Assembly (NCBI RefSeq): GCF_014698045.1
Contig: NZ_JACJSE010000004.1
Coordinates: 372,001 to 436,000, forward strand
DNA length: 64,000 nt
Origin: Aulosira sp. FACHB-615
GTDB lineage: Bacteria > Cyanobacteriota > Cyanobacteriia > Cyanobacteriales > Nostocaceae
Reading direction: 5' to 3'
Position numbers and translations under genes: made by a program. The notes beneath the pieces are model-generated. The model was given only the letters and a program-made list of their open reading frames with translations, was not told the origin of the DNA and did no database searches. The stretch's first letter is position 1. Each line of letters begins with the position of its first letter. Shown one piece after another: positions 27,588 to 37,900 of this stretch.

Positions 27588-28571
27588 TTGATGTTTAAAC
27601 TACTAAGACACGTAAGTCTTTTTCTGATTACAGCTTGTTTGCTGTTGGCTTGTCATAGTTCAGCGCCAACAAAATTGCAACGTCCGCCTTTGAAAGTGCA
27701 ATTTGGCTCGTTTGTCGGGGAGTATCCTGGAATAATTGCTCAAGAAAAGGGATTTTTTCAAGCCCAAGGGGTAGATGTAGAACTAATTTATAAAAGATAT
27801 GCAAAATTAGAACAAGCAAATTTCAGTGCTGGTAAATATGATGGAATTTCATTATCATTAGGAAGTTTCATGATTTTGAGTGCCACAAATCCTGATATTC
27901 AAGGAGTGATTGTGATCGATGAATCAACAGGTGCAGATGTGGTAGTTGCCAAATCACAAATTAAAATCATTGCTGATTTGAAAGGGAAAAAGTTAGGGGC
28001 AAATCTCGGCGGTTTTAGTGAAGTGTTTGTGACGGAAATGTTAAAAAGTGCCAACTTAACTAGTGATGATATCAGCTTCGTACAATCAGAAGCTTTAGAT
28101 ATTCCTCAACGTCTGAAAAATAATGTGATTCAAGCCGGACATACTTGGCAACCTCATCTGACAGAAGCTGTGAAATTAGGGGGACATATTTTATTTACTA
28201 GTAAAGAAACCCCTGGCTTGATTTTAGATATGATTATCTTTCGTAAAGATATCATCCGCGATCGCCCTGAAGATATTCGTGGATTTGTGCGGGCTTGGCT
28301 GCAAGCCTCAAGCTATTGGAAAGACCATCTTCAGGAAGGAAACACCATCATCAGCAAGGCTTTAAATATTCCCATTCATACCCTGTCTCTAGAGGGCATC
28401 AAACTCACTAATTTAGCCGATAATCGCCAGTTTTTTCAATCTAGTAACCCTCATTCTATCTACAAAACTGCCAAGATATATGCAGACTTTTTCATTCGTG
28501 CTGGAAATGTCACCCGCCTTCCAGAGTTAAAAGGTTTGTTCAATTCTACCTTTGTGAACCCTCCCTCATAA
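27588..28571 (+). CDS. NMT1/THI5-type ABC substrate-binding lipoprotein
   Basis: A 327-residue protein. The start is a lipoprotein signal (FLITACLLLACHSS, with lipidated Cys at about residue 22). GSFVGEYPGIIAQEKGFFQA and VDVELIYKRY are the opening of the nitrate/taurine/pyrimidine-precursor (NMT1) periplasmic-binding fold, followed by DLKGKKLGANLGGFSEVFVT, the usual ligand-cleft segment. No permease or ATPase gene is adjacent. The next gene, nine bases downstream, is a membrane diguanylate cyclase, so this protein may serve as a ligand sensor for signalling rather than transport (inference). Confidence 0.87.
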   Translation: MMFKLLRHVSLFLITACLLLACHSSAPTKLQRPPLKVQFGSFVGEYPGIIAQEKGFFQAQGVDVELIYKRYAKLEQANFSAGKYDGISLSLGSFMILSATNPDIQGVIVIDESTGADVVVAKSQIKIIADLKGKKLGANLGGFSEVFVTEMLKSANLTSDDISFVQSEALDIPQRLKNNVIQAGHTWQPHLTEAVKLGGHILFTSKETPGLILDMIIFRKDIIRDRPEDIRGFVRAWLQASSYWKDHLQEGNTIISKALNIPIHTLSLEGIKLTNLADNRQFFQSSNPHSIYKTAKIYADFFIRAGNVTRLPELKGLFNSTFVNPPS

Positions 28572-28580
28572 TTTAAAGCT

Positions 28581-30401
28581 ATGCAGCGAACATTTTTGGG
28601 CGGTATTCGGAGTAAGTTAATTGCTTCATTTCTAATTGTAGCTTTAATTCCCTTGCTGTTACTGTCTTGTATTAACAAACAAACCACAGAAACAGCACTG
28701 ACTGAAAATGCAAAACAGGCTTTATCTGCGGCGGCTAAGGAAACAGCAAATAGAATCGATGCTTTTATTGATGCTAATTTGAATGCGGTGCGGGTAGAGG
28801 CAATTTTACCAGGGTTGTCACGTTACCTGAGCTTAACTCCAAAACAACGAAATAATAGCCAGGAAATGCAATTGGCGACAGAAACTTTAAGTCGCCTCAG
28901 TCGCAAAGATATGCTGAATATTCTCTCGTATTCTTTGCTGGATTTAAACGGGAAAAATGTTTTAGATACCCACACATCGAATATTGGTAAAGATGAATCA
29001 GCCGCAGATTATTTTCAACAACCATTGCATACTGGCTTATCTTTTGTTTCTAGCATGAAGCGATCGCCACAAATTCCTGACCTTGTTACCCTGGTTTTTA
29101 GTAGTCCAGTCCGCAATGCCAAGGGTAAAATATTGGGGGTATTGCGGGTTGCTTACAATGCAACTGTGGTACAGCAGTTAGTCACCAGAGAAACTGAACG
29201 GGCTGGGGCTAAAGCCTTTGCGATTTTGTTAGATGAAAATCATATTTATTTAGCACATAGTACAGCACCAGAACTACTATTTAAATCAATTGTACCTCTG
29301 CCTTTGGAAGTAGTAACACAACTCCAAAAAAAAAGTCTGTTGCCTAATGCTCCTGTGGAACAATTAGCAACTAATGAATGGCAACTCAAGCAAGCATTAG
29401 ATAATCAACAATCATATTTAATTACATCTTTATCAACAACAGCCAATCAGGTAAATTTGATTGCGATCGCTCATTTAAAATATGAACCTTGGTCGGTATT
29501 ATTTATTCGCCCCCTAGCAATTGCCCTAGCACCTGTAGACAAGCAAATTACTGATGCTATGTTGCTGTTTGCTTTGATTGCTTCAGTAGTAACAATCATT
29601 GCTATTGTGATTAGTCAACTGCTCACAAAGCCAATCATTTATCTTACCAAAATTGTTGCTCAGTTTACCGCAGGTAACTTAGATATCCGCGCCAAAATTA
29701 ACTCTCAAGATGAAATCGGTCAATTGGCGACATCTTTTAATAATATGGCACTTCAGTTACAAACATCTTTGACAACTTTAGAACAACGAGTCCAAGAAAG
29801 AACAGCCGAGTTAGTCATTGCGAAAGAAAAAGCGGAAGATGCAAATCAGAAATTAGAAAAACTGATTAATCTTGATGGTTTGACTCAAGTAGCTAACCGA
29901 CGCTGTTTAAATATACAACTACAAGCAGAATGTCACCGCCTCGCACGCGAACAACAACCTCTTGCACTAATTTTATTTGATGTTGATCAATTCAAACTTT
30001 ATAACGATTGTTATGGTCATCTTGCAGGTGATAATTGTCTAATCAAAGTAGCACAAACAGTTCAACATATTCTTTATCGTCCTGCTGATCTTGTGGCGCG
30101 TTACGGTGGAGAAGAATTTTTAGTATTACTACCTAATACTAATTTAGTAGGAGCGATAACTGTAGCGCAAAGAATTCAGGAAGCAATTCATGAACTGGCG
30201 ATTCCTCATGAGAAATCTAGTGTCAAGAATATCATCACTGTGAGTTTGGGTATTACTTCTGTTATTCCCACGTTAGACTTCAAGCCAGATACATTCATCG
30301 CCTTGGCTGATCTAGCACTTTACAATGCCAAAAAACAGGGACGCGATCGCTATTGTAGCGCCGAGGTAGGAGATAGTTCACAATTACATGAATCCGGCTG
30401 A
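28581..30401 (+). CDS. Membrane sensor diguanylate cyclase (Cache-type sensor, HAMP, GGDEF)
   Basis: A 606-residue protein. The N-terminal membrane helix (about residues 10-30) and second helix (about 325-347) bracket a periplasmic sensor of dCache type. HAMP follows (about 348-400) with a coiled-coil (LEQRVQERTAELVIAKEKAE, about 408-427). The GGDEF domain (about 435-595) carries an intact GGEEF active site in RYGGEEFLVLLP, and RPAD five residues before it is a complete inhibitory I-site. It should therefore make cyclic di-GMP and be feedback inhibited. It is transcribed with the substrate-binding lipoprotein upstream (9 bp gap) and its 3' end overlaps the convergent amidase gene by 18 bp. 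Confidence 0.92.
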   Translation: MQRTFLGGIRSKLIASFLIVALIPLLLLSCINKQTTETALTENAKQALSAAAKETANRIDAFIDANLNAVRVEAILPGLSRYLSLTPKQRNNSQEMQLATETLSRLSRKDMLNILSYSLLDLNGKNVLDTHTSNIGKDESAADYFQQPLHTGLSFVSSMKRSPQIPDLVTLVFSSPVRNAKGKILGVLRVAYNATVVQQLVTRETERAGAKAFAILLDENHIYLAHSTAPELLFKSIVPLPLEVVTQLQKKSLLPNAPVEQLATNEWQLKQALDNQQSYLITSLSTTANQVNLIAIAHLKYEPWSVLFIRPLAIALAPVDKQITDAMLLFALIASVVTIIAIVISQLLTKPIIYLTKIVAQFTAGNLDIRAKINSQDEIGQLATSFNNMALQLQTSLTTLEQRVQERTAELVIAKEKAEDANQKLEKLINLDGLTQVANRRCLNIQLQAECHRLAREQQPLALILFDVDQFKLYNDCYGHLAGDNCLIKVAQTVQHILYRPADLVARYGGEEFLVLLPNTNLVGAITVAQRIQEAIHELAIPHEKSSVKNIITVSLGITSVIPTLDFKPDTFIALADLALYNAKKQGRDRYCSAEVGDSSQLHESG

Positions 30402-31736
30402 CTCGTATAATCTCTGCACCATTGCCGTAATTTTAGCCCCATAATCTAAATCTGCTGACCAACGACCAGAAAGTTGACTAACTAAAGGTGCAATTCCCCT
30501 GGTGACAAAGCGAAATCTAGGGTCAACCACTTCATTTACTAACGGTTCTAAACTGGCGTAAGCTTTTAAATGTTGAATATGCGCCCTAACTCCAATTCTG
30601 GCACTATCAAACGCCGCCGCATCAGAACCACCGCCAATACTCCCCAGTCCAGCAAAGTTGTTTTGTTCTGGTCGAATATCACCACCAAAGCGTAAAAAAC
30701 CAGTTTCAACACACATTTGGCAAAAGGCGATATCGTAATTTACCCCTTCAATTGAGGCTTCTTCTCGATAGAGTTTGGGAATATCAGGAAACTTGGCTAA
30801 AGCATTTTCATTATTATTTCGCAGAAAGAGTTGTAGCTGCACTTCGGAAGTGTTACCACGGGAGATAATTTGATCCATCTGACCTTTGCAGATCACTAAA
30901 ATCGAACGCAGGTTAACAGTGCGGGTTGTACTATCCCAGTTGACAGAAATATTAAAGTCCCGCAGTTCCACAGCTTTGACATAGACAACTCGGCGATAGG
31001 TAATTCGGTTGACATTGGCGGCTGTTGTTAAGTCAATTCGCAAGCGGTCTACTAAATCAATGGGAATATAAGCATTACCATTAACTAATATTCCTTGTTC
31101 TGAATAACTCTGCCCATTGATGTTGATATTAATCGATGGATAAGTTTGTTCGGTGGGAGTTCCGGGTGTAGGGTCAACAACACGACTCCAAGAAGCCAAA
31201 CCATCAGCAATACCCAAAGCAAAATCACGGCGACGGTTTTGCAGCAAGGCGCGGTCATCAGGGCTGCTGAGAAATCCCACCTGCATTAATAATGAAGGCA
31301 GTGTTGTTTGACGACAAAAGGCTAAACGTCCCAAGCCACTATCGCTATCTGGTTTCACTCCCCGATTCGGTAATTGGGGAACACGGCGTAACAAACCCAC
31401 TAACAGCAGTTCACCATTACTTTTACGCTCATTATTACTGGCAATATAAAATACACTAGCCCCACGCACCGTTGGGCTACTGGCGGAATCAGCATGAATT
31501 TCCAGGGCGACATCTCCCCGACGACCACGAGAATTAATCCAAGTGATGGTGTCGGCGGCGCTTAAATCATCAGGAACAGCCAAAACTTCAAATGTCCGCG
31601 CCCGCAGTTCTGTAACAATTAAATCCCGCAGCAGAATCATTTCTCTGGCTTCTGTAGTTCCCCCAGCAATTGAACCTGGATCGATTCCTCCTGCTTCTTT
31701 GCCTCCGTGCGCCGCCGAAATAAAAATACGCCCCAT
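30384..31736 (-). CDS. N-acetylmuramoyl-L-alanine amidase with C-terminal glucosaminidase-like domain
   Basis: A 450-residue cell-wall enzyme. The amidase_3 domain spans about residues 1-190: ISAAHGGKEAGGIDPG carries the first zinc His, ALEIHADS the second, and LPSLLMQVGFLSSPDD the catalytic Glu-equivalent end region. A beta-rich stalk-like domain follows (about 205-285, ILVNGNAYIPIDLVDRLRID). The C-terminal part (about 295-450) looks like a glucosaminidase (CQMCVETGFLRFGGDIRPEQ, NNFAGLG). No signal peptide is seen at the chosen start, which is odd for a wall enzyme; perhaps it works from the cytoplasm in lysis, or export is unconventional. Convergent with the diguanylate cyclase gene. Confidence 0.87.
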   Translation of the reverse strand: MGRIFISAAHGGKEAGGIDPGSIAGGTTEAREMILLRDLIVTELRARTFEVLAVPDDLSAADTITWINSRGRRGDVALEIHADSASSPTVRGASVFYIASNNERKSNGELLLVGLLRRVPQLPNRGVKPDSDSGLGRLAFCRQTTLPSLLMQVGFLSSPDDRALLQNRRRDFALGIADGLASWSRVVDPTPGTPTEQTYPSINININGQSYSEQGILVNGNAYIPIDLVDRLRIDLTTAANVNRITYRRVVYVKAVELRDFNISVNWDSTTRTVNLRSILVICKGQMDQIISRGNTSEVQLQLFLRNNNENALAKFPDIPKLYREEASIEGVNYDIAFCQMCVETGFLRFGGDIRPEQNNFAGLGSIGGGSDAAAFDSARIGVRAHIQHLKAYASLEPLVNEVVDPRFRFVTRGIAPLVSQLSGRWSADLDYGAKITAMVQRLYESAGFM

Positions 31737-31776
31737 CTTCAGTATTTCCTCTTAAAAAGTTAAGCGTAAGCAATTC

Positions 31777-31913
31777 TATAGCGGTTCTCGGTTGGATGAG
31801 GTACATTTCAACCCCACCCCCAACCCCTCCCCGCAAGCGGGGAGGGGAGCGTTTGCGTCAGCAAATGCGGGGTGGGGTTCCAACTGTATTACAAGCAAGT
31901 AAGAACTGCTATA
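31777..31913. repeat. MITE-like element, family B (compact copy)
   Basis: It begins TATAGCGGTTCTCGGTTGGA and ends AAGAACTGCTATA. It is the inverse of 14345-14526 with a compact central hairpin CCCCGCAAGCGGGG (about 31826-31840). It lies between the divergently transcribed amidase and dnaG genes. The rest of the gap has CCAATGACCAATAACCAAGG near 32000-32020, a frequent intergenic repeat text. Confidence 0.82.
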
Positions 31914-32026
31914 TACATAATTCTTCTTCTAGCAACAAGAATATAATAGCTATCAGAAGTATTTTGTCATTAGTCATTTGTCCTTTGTCCTTGGCAATGA
32001 CCAATGACCAATAACCAAGGACTAAT

Positions 32027-34024
32027 ATGTACATTCCCCGCTTGCACCCAGACACAATTGAGGAAATTAAACAACGTGCTGATATTGTGGATGTGGTATC
32101 AGAACACGTAGTTTTACGCAAGCGTGGTAAAGATTTTATCGGTTTGTGTCCCTTCCATAGCGAGAAGAGTCCTAGCTTTACAGTCAGTCAAAGTAAGCAA
32201 ATGTATTATTGCTTTGGCTGCAATGCTGGGGGAAATGCAATTAAGTTTTTGATGGATTTGGGTAAGCAGTCGTTTACGGAAGTGGTGCTGGATTTAGCGC
32301 GGCGCTATCAAGTAAATGTCCAAACCCTGGAACCTGAACAAAGACAAGAATTACAGCGTCAATTATCGTTGCGGGAACAATTATATGAAGTTCTCGCAGC
32401 CACAGCCAATTTTTATCAACACGCCCTGCGTCAAACCCAGGCGCAAAAGGCTTTACAGTATTTACTGGAGAACCGCAAATTAAAGGAAGCAACTATTCAG
32501 CAGTTTGGTTTGGGTTACGCCCCTGCTGGTTGGGAAACGCTGTATAGATATTTGGTGGAAAATAAACATTATCCTGTGCAGTTGGTAGAAAAGGCAGGAT
32601 TGATTAAGCCGCGCAAAGAAGGGGGCGGTTATTATGATGTGTTCCGCGATCGCTTGATGATTCCCATCCGCGATATTCAAGGGCGGGTGATTGCGTTTGG
32701 GGGGCGCACATTGACTGATGAACAGCCAAAATATCTCAATTCCCCAGAAACCGAACTATTTAATAAAGGTAAAACTTTATTCGCCATAGATTTAGCCAAA
32801 ACCGGAATTGCTCAAGTTGACCAAGCTGTGGTAGTAGAAGGGTATTTTGATGCGATCGCCCTTCATGCGGCGGGGATTAACAATGCTGTGGCTTCTTTGG
32901 GTACAGCCTTGAGTTTAGAACAAGTCCGGTTAATGTTACGTTACACCGACTCGAAACAGTTAGTTCTCAACTTTGATGCTGATAAAGCCGGGACTAACGC
33001 CGCAGAAAGAGCGATCGGCGAAATTGCAGATTTAGCCTACAAAGGTGAAGTCCAACTCAAAATTCTCAATATTCCCGATGGTAAAGATGCTGATGAATAC
33101 TTGCATACTCATACCACAGAAGATTATCAAAGCTTGTTGCAAAATGCGCCACTGTGGTTAGATTGGCAAATTCAACAAATTACCAAAGACCGCGATTTAA
33201 AACAAGCTACCGATTTTCAACAAGTAACTCAGCAAATAGTCAAATTACTCAAAAATATCGCTAACACCGATACTCGCAACTATTATGTTTCGCACTGTGC
33301 GGAAATTCTCAGCTTGGGTGATACGAGATTAATCCCCTTACGGGTGGAAAATTTGCTGACTCAAATCGCCCCGAATGTAATTAAATTTTCTCAGCCGACA
33401 ACCACAAAAAGAGAATCGAGTAGCAATAAAAAAGCACCAGTTCCACAAACAGATAAAAGTCTTTTAGAACGAGCCGAAGCTTTATTATTACAAATTTATT
33501 TGCACTGTCCCGAACAGCGAAAAGTAATTATTAACGAACTGGAAGAACGAAATCTAGATTTTAGTTTGTCTCATCATCGGTTTTTGTGGGGACAAATTTT
33601 AGAATTAGAGGAATCTAATACTCAGCACTCACACTTCGACTCCGCTCAGTATGCAGCAGCCAGCACTCACACTTCGACTGCGCTCAGTGTCCAGCACTCA
33701 AAGGAAGATTTAATCTCCAGCTTGCAAGATAGATATTTAGAATTAGGTGAAGAAATCGAATTAATCTCACATTTATTTCATTTAAATGAAAAGAGTAAAA
33801 AAGAGCTACTCCGCACCCCGCAAGTTGTCCAAGCTGCAACTGCTGGGATGGAAAGAGTATTGCGAGAAAAACGTTATCGTCACTTTTTAGAATTATGGCA
33901 ACAAACCGATCCAGACGCAGAGCCGGAAAAATGCCGAGCTTATTATGAGGCATTTTATAACGAAAAAATCAAACTGCAAGAACTCGATCGCCAGCGTCAA
34001 TTTTCCATCACTGATTTGTTATGA
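32027..34024 (+). CDS. dnaG: DNA primase DnaG
   Basis: A 665-residue replicative primase. The N-terminal CHC2 zinc ribbon is at about residues 40-65 (CPFHSEKSPSFTV, then YYCFGC). The catalytic TOPRIM core follows with VVVEGYFDAIALHAAGINNA (about 266-285) and NFDADKAGTNAAERAIGEI (about 315-333) providing the metal-binding acidic residues. The C-terminal domain binds DnaB helicase. Between about residues 531 and 562 the sequence is unlike primases: it is encoded by two tandem copies of a dispersed DNA repeat (33622-33701) kept in frame, so it should be a surface loop. It overlaps the next gene by ATGA. Confidence 0.96.
   Translation: MYIPRLHPDTIEEIKQRADIVDVVSEHVVLRKRGKDFIGLCPFHSEKSPSFTVSQSKQMYYCFGCNAGGNAIKFLMDLGKQSFTEVVLDLARRYQVNVQTLEPEQRQELQRQLSLREQLYEVLAATANFYQHALRQTQAQKALQYLLENRKLKEATIQQFGLGYAPAGWETLYRYLVENKHYPVQLVEKAGLIKPRKEGGGYYDVFRDRLMIPIRDIQGRVIAFGGRTLTDEQPKYLNSPETELFNKGKTLFAIDLAKTGIAQVDQAVVVEGYFDAIALHAAGINNAVASLGTALSLEQVRLMLRYTDSKQLVLNFDADKAGTNAAERAIGEIADLAYKGEVQLKILNIPDGKDADEYLHTHTTEDYQSLLQNAPLWLDWQIQQITKDRDLKQATDFQQVTQQIVKLLKNIANTDTRNYYVSHCAEILSLGDTRLIPLRVENLLTQIAPNVIKFSQPTTTKRESSSNKKAPVPQTDKSLLERAEALLLQIYLHCPEQRKVIINELEERNLDFSLSHHRFLWGQILELEESNTQHSHFDSAQYAAASTHTSTALSVQHSKEDLISSLQDRYLELGEEIELISHLFHLNEKSKKELLRTPQVVQAATAGMERVLREKRYRHFLELWQQTDPDAEPEKCRAYYEAFYNEKIKLQELDRQRQFSITDLL
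33622..33701. repeat. Tandem dispersed repeat inside dnaG
   Basis: CAGCACTCACACTTCGACTC, CGCTCAGTATGCAGCAGC and then a second near-copy CAGCACTCACACTTCGACTG, CGCTCAGTGTCCAGCACTC. The unit CACTTCGACTSCGCTCAGT is a text typical of intergenic repeats, here in the coding frame of dnaG without breaking it. Confidence 0.75.
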
Positions 34025-34986
34025 AAGTTCGAGCCTTTTTCCAAGCTGCGACGGTTGAAAATATTTCGCCACCATATAACAGTATTCACCTCAAGGTTTT
34101 CTACCCAGAACCAGAACAAAATTTAAGTCTTGTTGCTACTGAAACTCAAGCATCTAAGTTTCCAGTCGTGATTTTGTTCAACGGAATTAACTGTGGCCCG
34201 GAAATGTATCAATGGTTGGCGGTGAAATTAGCCGAGTTTGGGCTGGTAATTGTGACATTTTCCTGGATTGCGGAAAATCTACCTGGGTTTGTGGCGATGA
34301 CTCCTGGCGTTGATTTGAGTATGCTGGCTCCCGATAATTATGGTCAAGGGGCGACAGCTTCAGCTTTACCCACATTGCTGAAAACCTTGGAACGTTTGCA
34401 AGTGGAAGGGATTTTGGCTGGCTTGCTTGATTTAGACAAAATCATTCTCGGTGGACATTCTGCTGGTGGTAAAGTTGCAATTGAAAGTGCAGATCCTAAA
34501 TTTTGCTCACAGGTAGTAGCCGCCTTTGCTTATGGCGCACATACAGCAGCAACTGTACAACTAGGGTATAAAGCTGGGACAATCTTATCCTTACCAGACT
34601 CCTTACCGTTACTCTTGATTGGCGGAACTTGCGATGGCGTGATTGCGAACAGTAGCAATAACTATGGCGTAACTTGGGAACAACCAACAACTCCTATAAT
34701 CAGGACTTTCCAAGAAGCGATCGCAGGTGGTAGAAATGATAGTTATTTACTGATCCTCGAAGGCGCAAACCATTTTTCTGTTACCCATCCCTTGGATACC
34801 ACTATTAGTAGACAATTTCTTGACTTTCCTGCTACACAACAAGAAGCAGAACTCCGAGATTTAATCGCCCAAATTATTCGTTTATTTATTGATGCTCACG
34901 TTCGTTACCAAACAACCGCGCTAGAAGCTCTTAATCAAATGTTAGTTGCTCAAAATCCGTTAATTGCATCATTTAATCGCAAGTAA
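34021..34986 (+). CDS. Alpha/beta hydrolase (dienelactone hydrolase/chlorophyllase-like)
   Basis: A 321-residue protein of the alpha/beta hydrolase fold. PVVILFNGINCGPEMYQWLA is the oxyanion-hole strand, and ILGGHSAGGKVAIES (about residues 143-157) is the nucleophile elbow with Ser148 as the catalytic serine. The catalytic His is likely in LEGANHFSVTHPLD (about 247-260), and the acid lies before it near GGTCDGV. The overall pattern resembles chlorophyllase-type and platelet-activating-factor-hydrolase-like enzymes; substrate unknown. Its ATG overlaps the stop of dnaG (ATGA), so it is translated from the same transcript. Confidence 0.82.
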   Translation: MKVRAFFQAATVENISPPYNSIHLKVFYPEPEQNLSLVATETQASKFPVVILFNGINCGPEMYQWLAVKLAEFGLVIVTFSWIAENLPGFVAMTPGVDLSMLAPDNYGQGATASALPTLLKTLERLQVEGILAGLLDLDKIILGGHSAGGKVAIESADPKFCSQVVAAFAYGAHTAATVQLGYKAGTILSLPDSLPLLLIGGTCDGVIANSSNNYGVTWEQPTTPIIRTFQEAIAGGRNDSYLLILEGANHFSVTHPLDTTISRQFLDFPATQQEAELRDLIAQIIRLFIDAHVRYQTTALEALNQMLVAQNPLIASFNRK

Positions 34987-34989
34987 ATT

Positions 34990-37900
34990 TTAGGATTTAG
35001 GTGTAACAGAAGCAATAGGCAGAATAATTTCAAATTCTGTTTCTGCATTTGGCTGCGATCGCACGCTCAAATTACCGCCATGTTGTTGAATAATTGAATA
35101 GCTGACAAATAAACCCAACCCTGTACCACGCCCGAAGGGTTTTGTGGTAAAAAATGGTTCAAAAATGCGGTTTTGGATATGTACAGGAATTGTACTATCT
35201 GTATTGGCGATCGCAATGCGTAAGTGGTCATTATCTATCACTTCAGTGCGAATACGAATTTCTGGGTATTCACTGCATTGGCGATTATCTCGAATGGCAT
35301 CAATGGCATTATTAATAATATTTAAGAAAACTTGATTTAAGTGGCTAGGATAGCAATTTACCAGAGGTAGTTTGCCATATTCTTTCACTATCTGTACTTC
35401 TGGTTGAATTGCTGAACCCTGCAAGCGGTGTTGCAAAATGAGCAAAGTACTTTCAATCCCACTATGCAAATCCACTGCTTTAATTCCGGATTCATCCAAG
35501 CGCGAGAAGTTGCGTAAACTCAAAACAATCTGGCTGATGCGATTACTTCCTGTCTCCATTGATTCCAGAATTTTATTCACATCATCAAAGATAAAATCGA
35601 TATCAATTTCTTGGCTTTTCTTTTTAATAGCTTGGCTGGGCTGGGGATATTCTTGCTGATAAAGTGTTAACAAACTAATCATATCTTGAATATAACCTTT
35701 GGTATAAGTTATATTGCCTTGGATAAAACTCACTGGATTATTAATTTCATGGGCAATTCCAGCAACTAACTGCCCCAGAGATGACATTTTTTCTGTATGA
35801 ATTAATTGGGCTTGGGTTTGTTGTAATTGTTTAATAGTTTGTTCCAAATCTTGGGCTTTTTGGTTGAGAGCCTGGGTTTTTTGTTCTACTTCTGCTTCTA
35901 AAGTGTAAGAATAATTTTCGACTTGTTGGTATAAGCGAGCATTTTCTAAAGAAATAGCAGCTTGAATACACAGAAAGTTGAGAACTAAGATGCGATCGCT
36001 CGTAAATACTCCACTGGCAGAATTATTTTTTAAATACAAAATCCCAATTAAATTTCCTTGATTGAGAATTGGCAAGCACAATAAACTTTTTGGTTGACGT
36101 TGCCATAAATATTCATCAATTACAGGTAAATCAGTTTTAAGTTCATCAACTACCACCACTTTTTGACTGTTTTTGACATACTGAATCAACTTCACAGGTA
36201 AATTAGGATTACCTTCCAGGGGTTGACAACAAAGTTCGGTGTTATTGGGTGTGCTGATTGCTCTCAATAACCATTCTCCTTGATTATTCGGCAAAATCAA
36301 CGCACAGCGATCGCCGCCAGAATTTTGGAGAATCATCTGCGTTAGTTGGTGTAGCAGTTCATCCAGTTGAATTTTGCCAGAGATGGCTTGAGAAGCTTTG
36401 AGAATAGTGACAAAATCCAGAGTTGTATTAATACTTGTACTAGAAGAGTGAGAGGTTGTATTTTTGGTATTAATCACACCATTCACAGTTGCAATACTCG
36501 CCAGTGTTTCCAATGGGTTCCAGTTCTGTGTGGTTTTGTGGAGAATTGGACGCAATAAATGAGGATAGCGTTGTTCTAAATCATCGATTTTGGCTTTTGC
36601 ACCCCAATGAGCATAGCAGTAGTAGGCTTCTTGCATATAGCCTGCGGCGATTTTTTCTTTGTGGCGTTCAAGGTAGAATTTGGCTGCGAGTTCGTTGGCT
36701 AATGCTTCTTCTTGGATGTAATGATTTTCTTTGGCTGTGGCGATCGCGCGATCGTATAATTCCATTGCATCATAAGGTTTGCCTGAAATACGACACAGTT
36801 CGGCTTCTACTAAGTGGAATTTGTGTAAATGATTACTGGGGACTAAATCTGCCCATTGTTTGAGTTTTGTTTGATGAAGTTGCACACGCTCTAAAATAGC
36901 TGATGCTTCCGGTTCTGCAACTTGGTTAAAGATGGCTAACTGTGCTAAAGCATCGTAGAAAGGTAGCAAAACGCTGACAAATAAACCCGGAACCCCATCT
37001 AAATATTGTGCCGCAATCTCAGCCTCTGCGATCGCTTGCTGATATTCACCAAACAAGTAGCAGAGAATAATTTTGTTAATCTTGGCATGATAAACAGCCG
37101 GACGATCATTAACTGCTTGATGTTGGGGTAACATCTCATCTTCGTTATAAACATCCCCCACTAACAAAAAAGGCGTTTCACTATAGCCGAGTAAGTTTAA
37201 AGTCGCTTGGTGATAGGTTTTTTGATAATTCAGGGCTGTGGTTTGCTTGAGTTGGGCGATCGCTTTACTATATATAGCTAACTCTTGTTCTAATTTTGTT
37301 AGTTCTTTACCAGAGCAATAAGAATGGAAGCTATAACCAAATATGCACCATACAGCCCATTCTAAATCCCCAGTTTCTAATCCACTTTGGTAGCCTTGCA
37401 ATGAAGATGTCAGCGTCACTTTCAGAGGCTCTTGCCAATGTCTAATAAAATTATTAAAGACGGCTGCTATCCTCGCACGCAGGTGTTGAGCAGAAAACTT
37501 CTCCATTAAGTTTAAAGCCAGTTGCCCAAATTTGTAGCTGGTTTCTACCGCACCAGTAAAAGCACAAAGAATTAACCCATAACTTGTATATGCAAAAGCT
37601 GATAAAGCTGTATTACCGTATTGAATTGATAAGTTAACTTGTTCACAAATTGTTAAAGGTAACATTTCTGGACAGCCATTATATGCAGCCCCAAACATAC
37701 TTGCTAAAATTCGCATCGCAGCTTGGGCGCGAATATCTGTCATCACAGGCAAATCAAGTATGTCTGTGGTATTTTTTTCACCTAAAATTAAACTTGTTTT
37801 TTCTAGTGCTTGGTTAACATCTTGGTATGTAGGCTGATTTGGTAAATCTATCCCCAACTGATGCAGAATTGCCAAGGCTGTATCTAAGCCTAAGCGCAGT

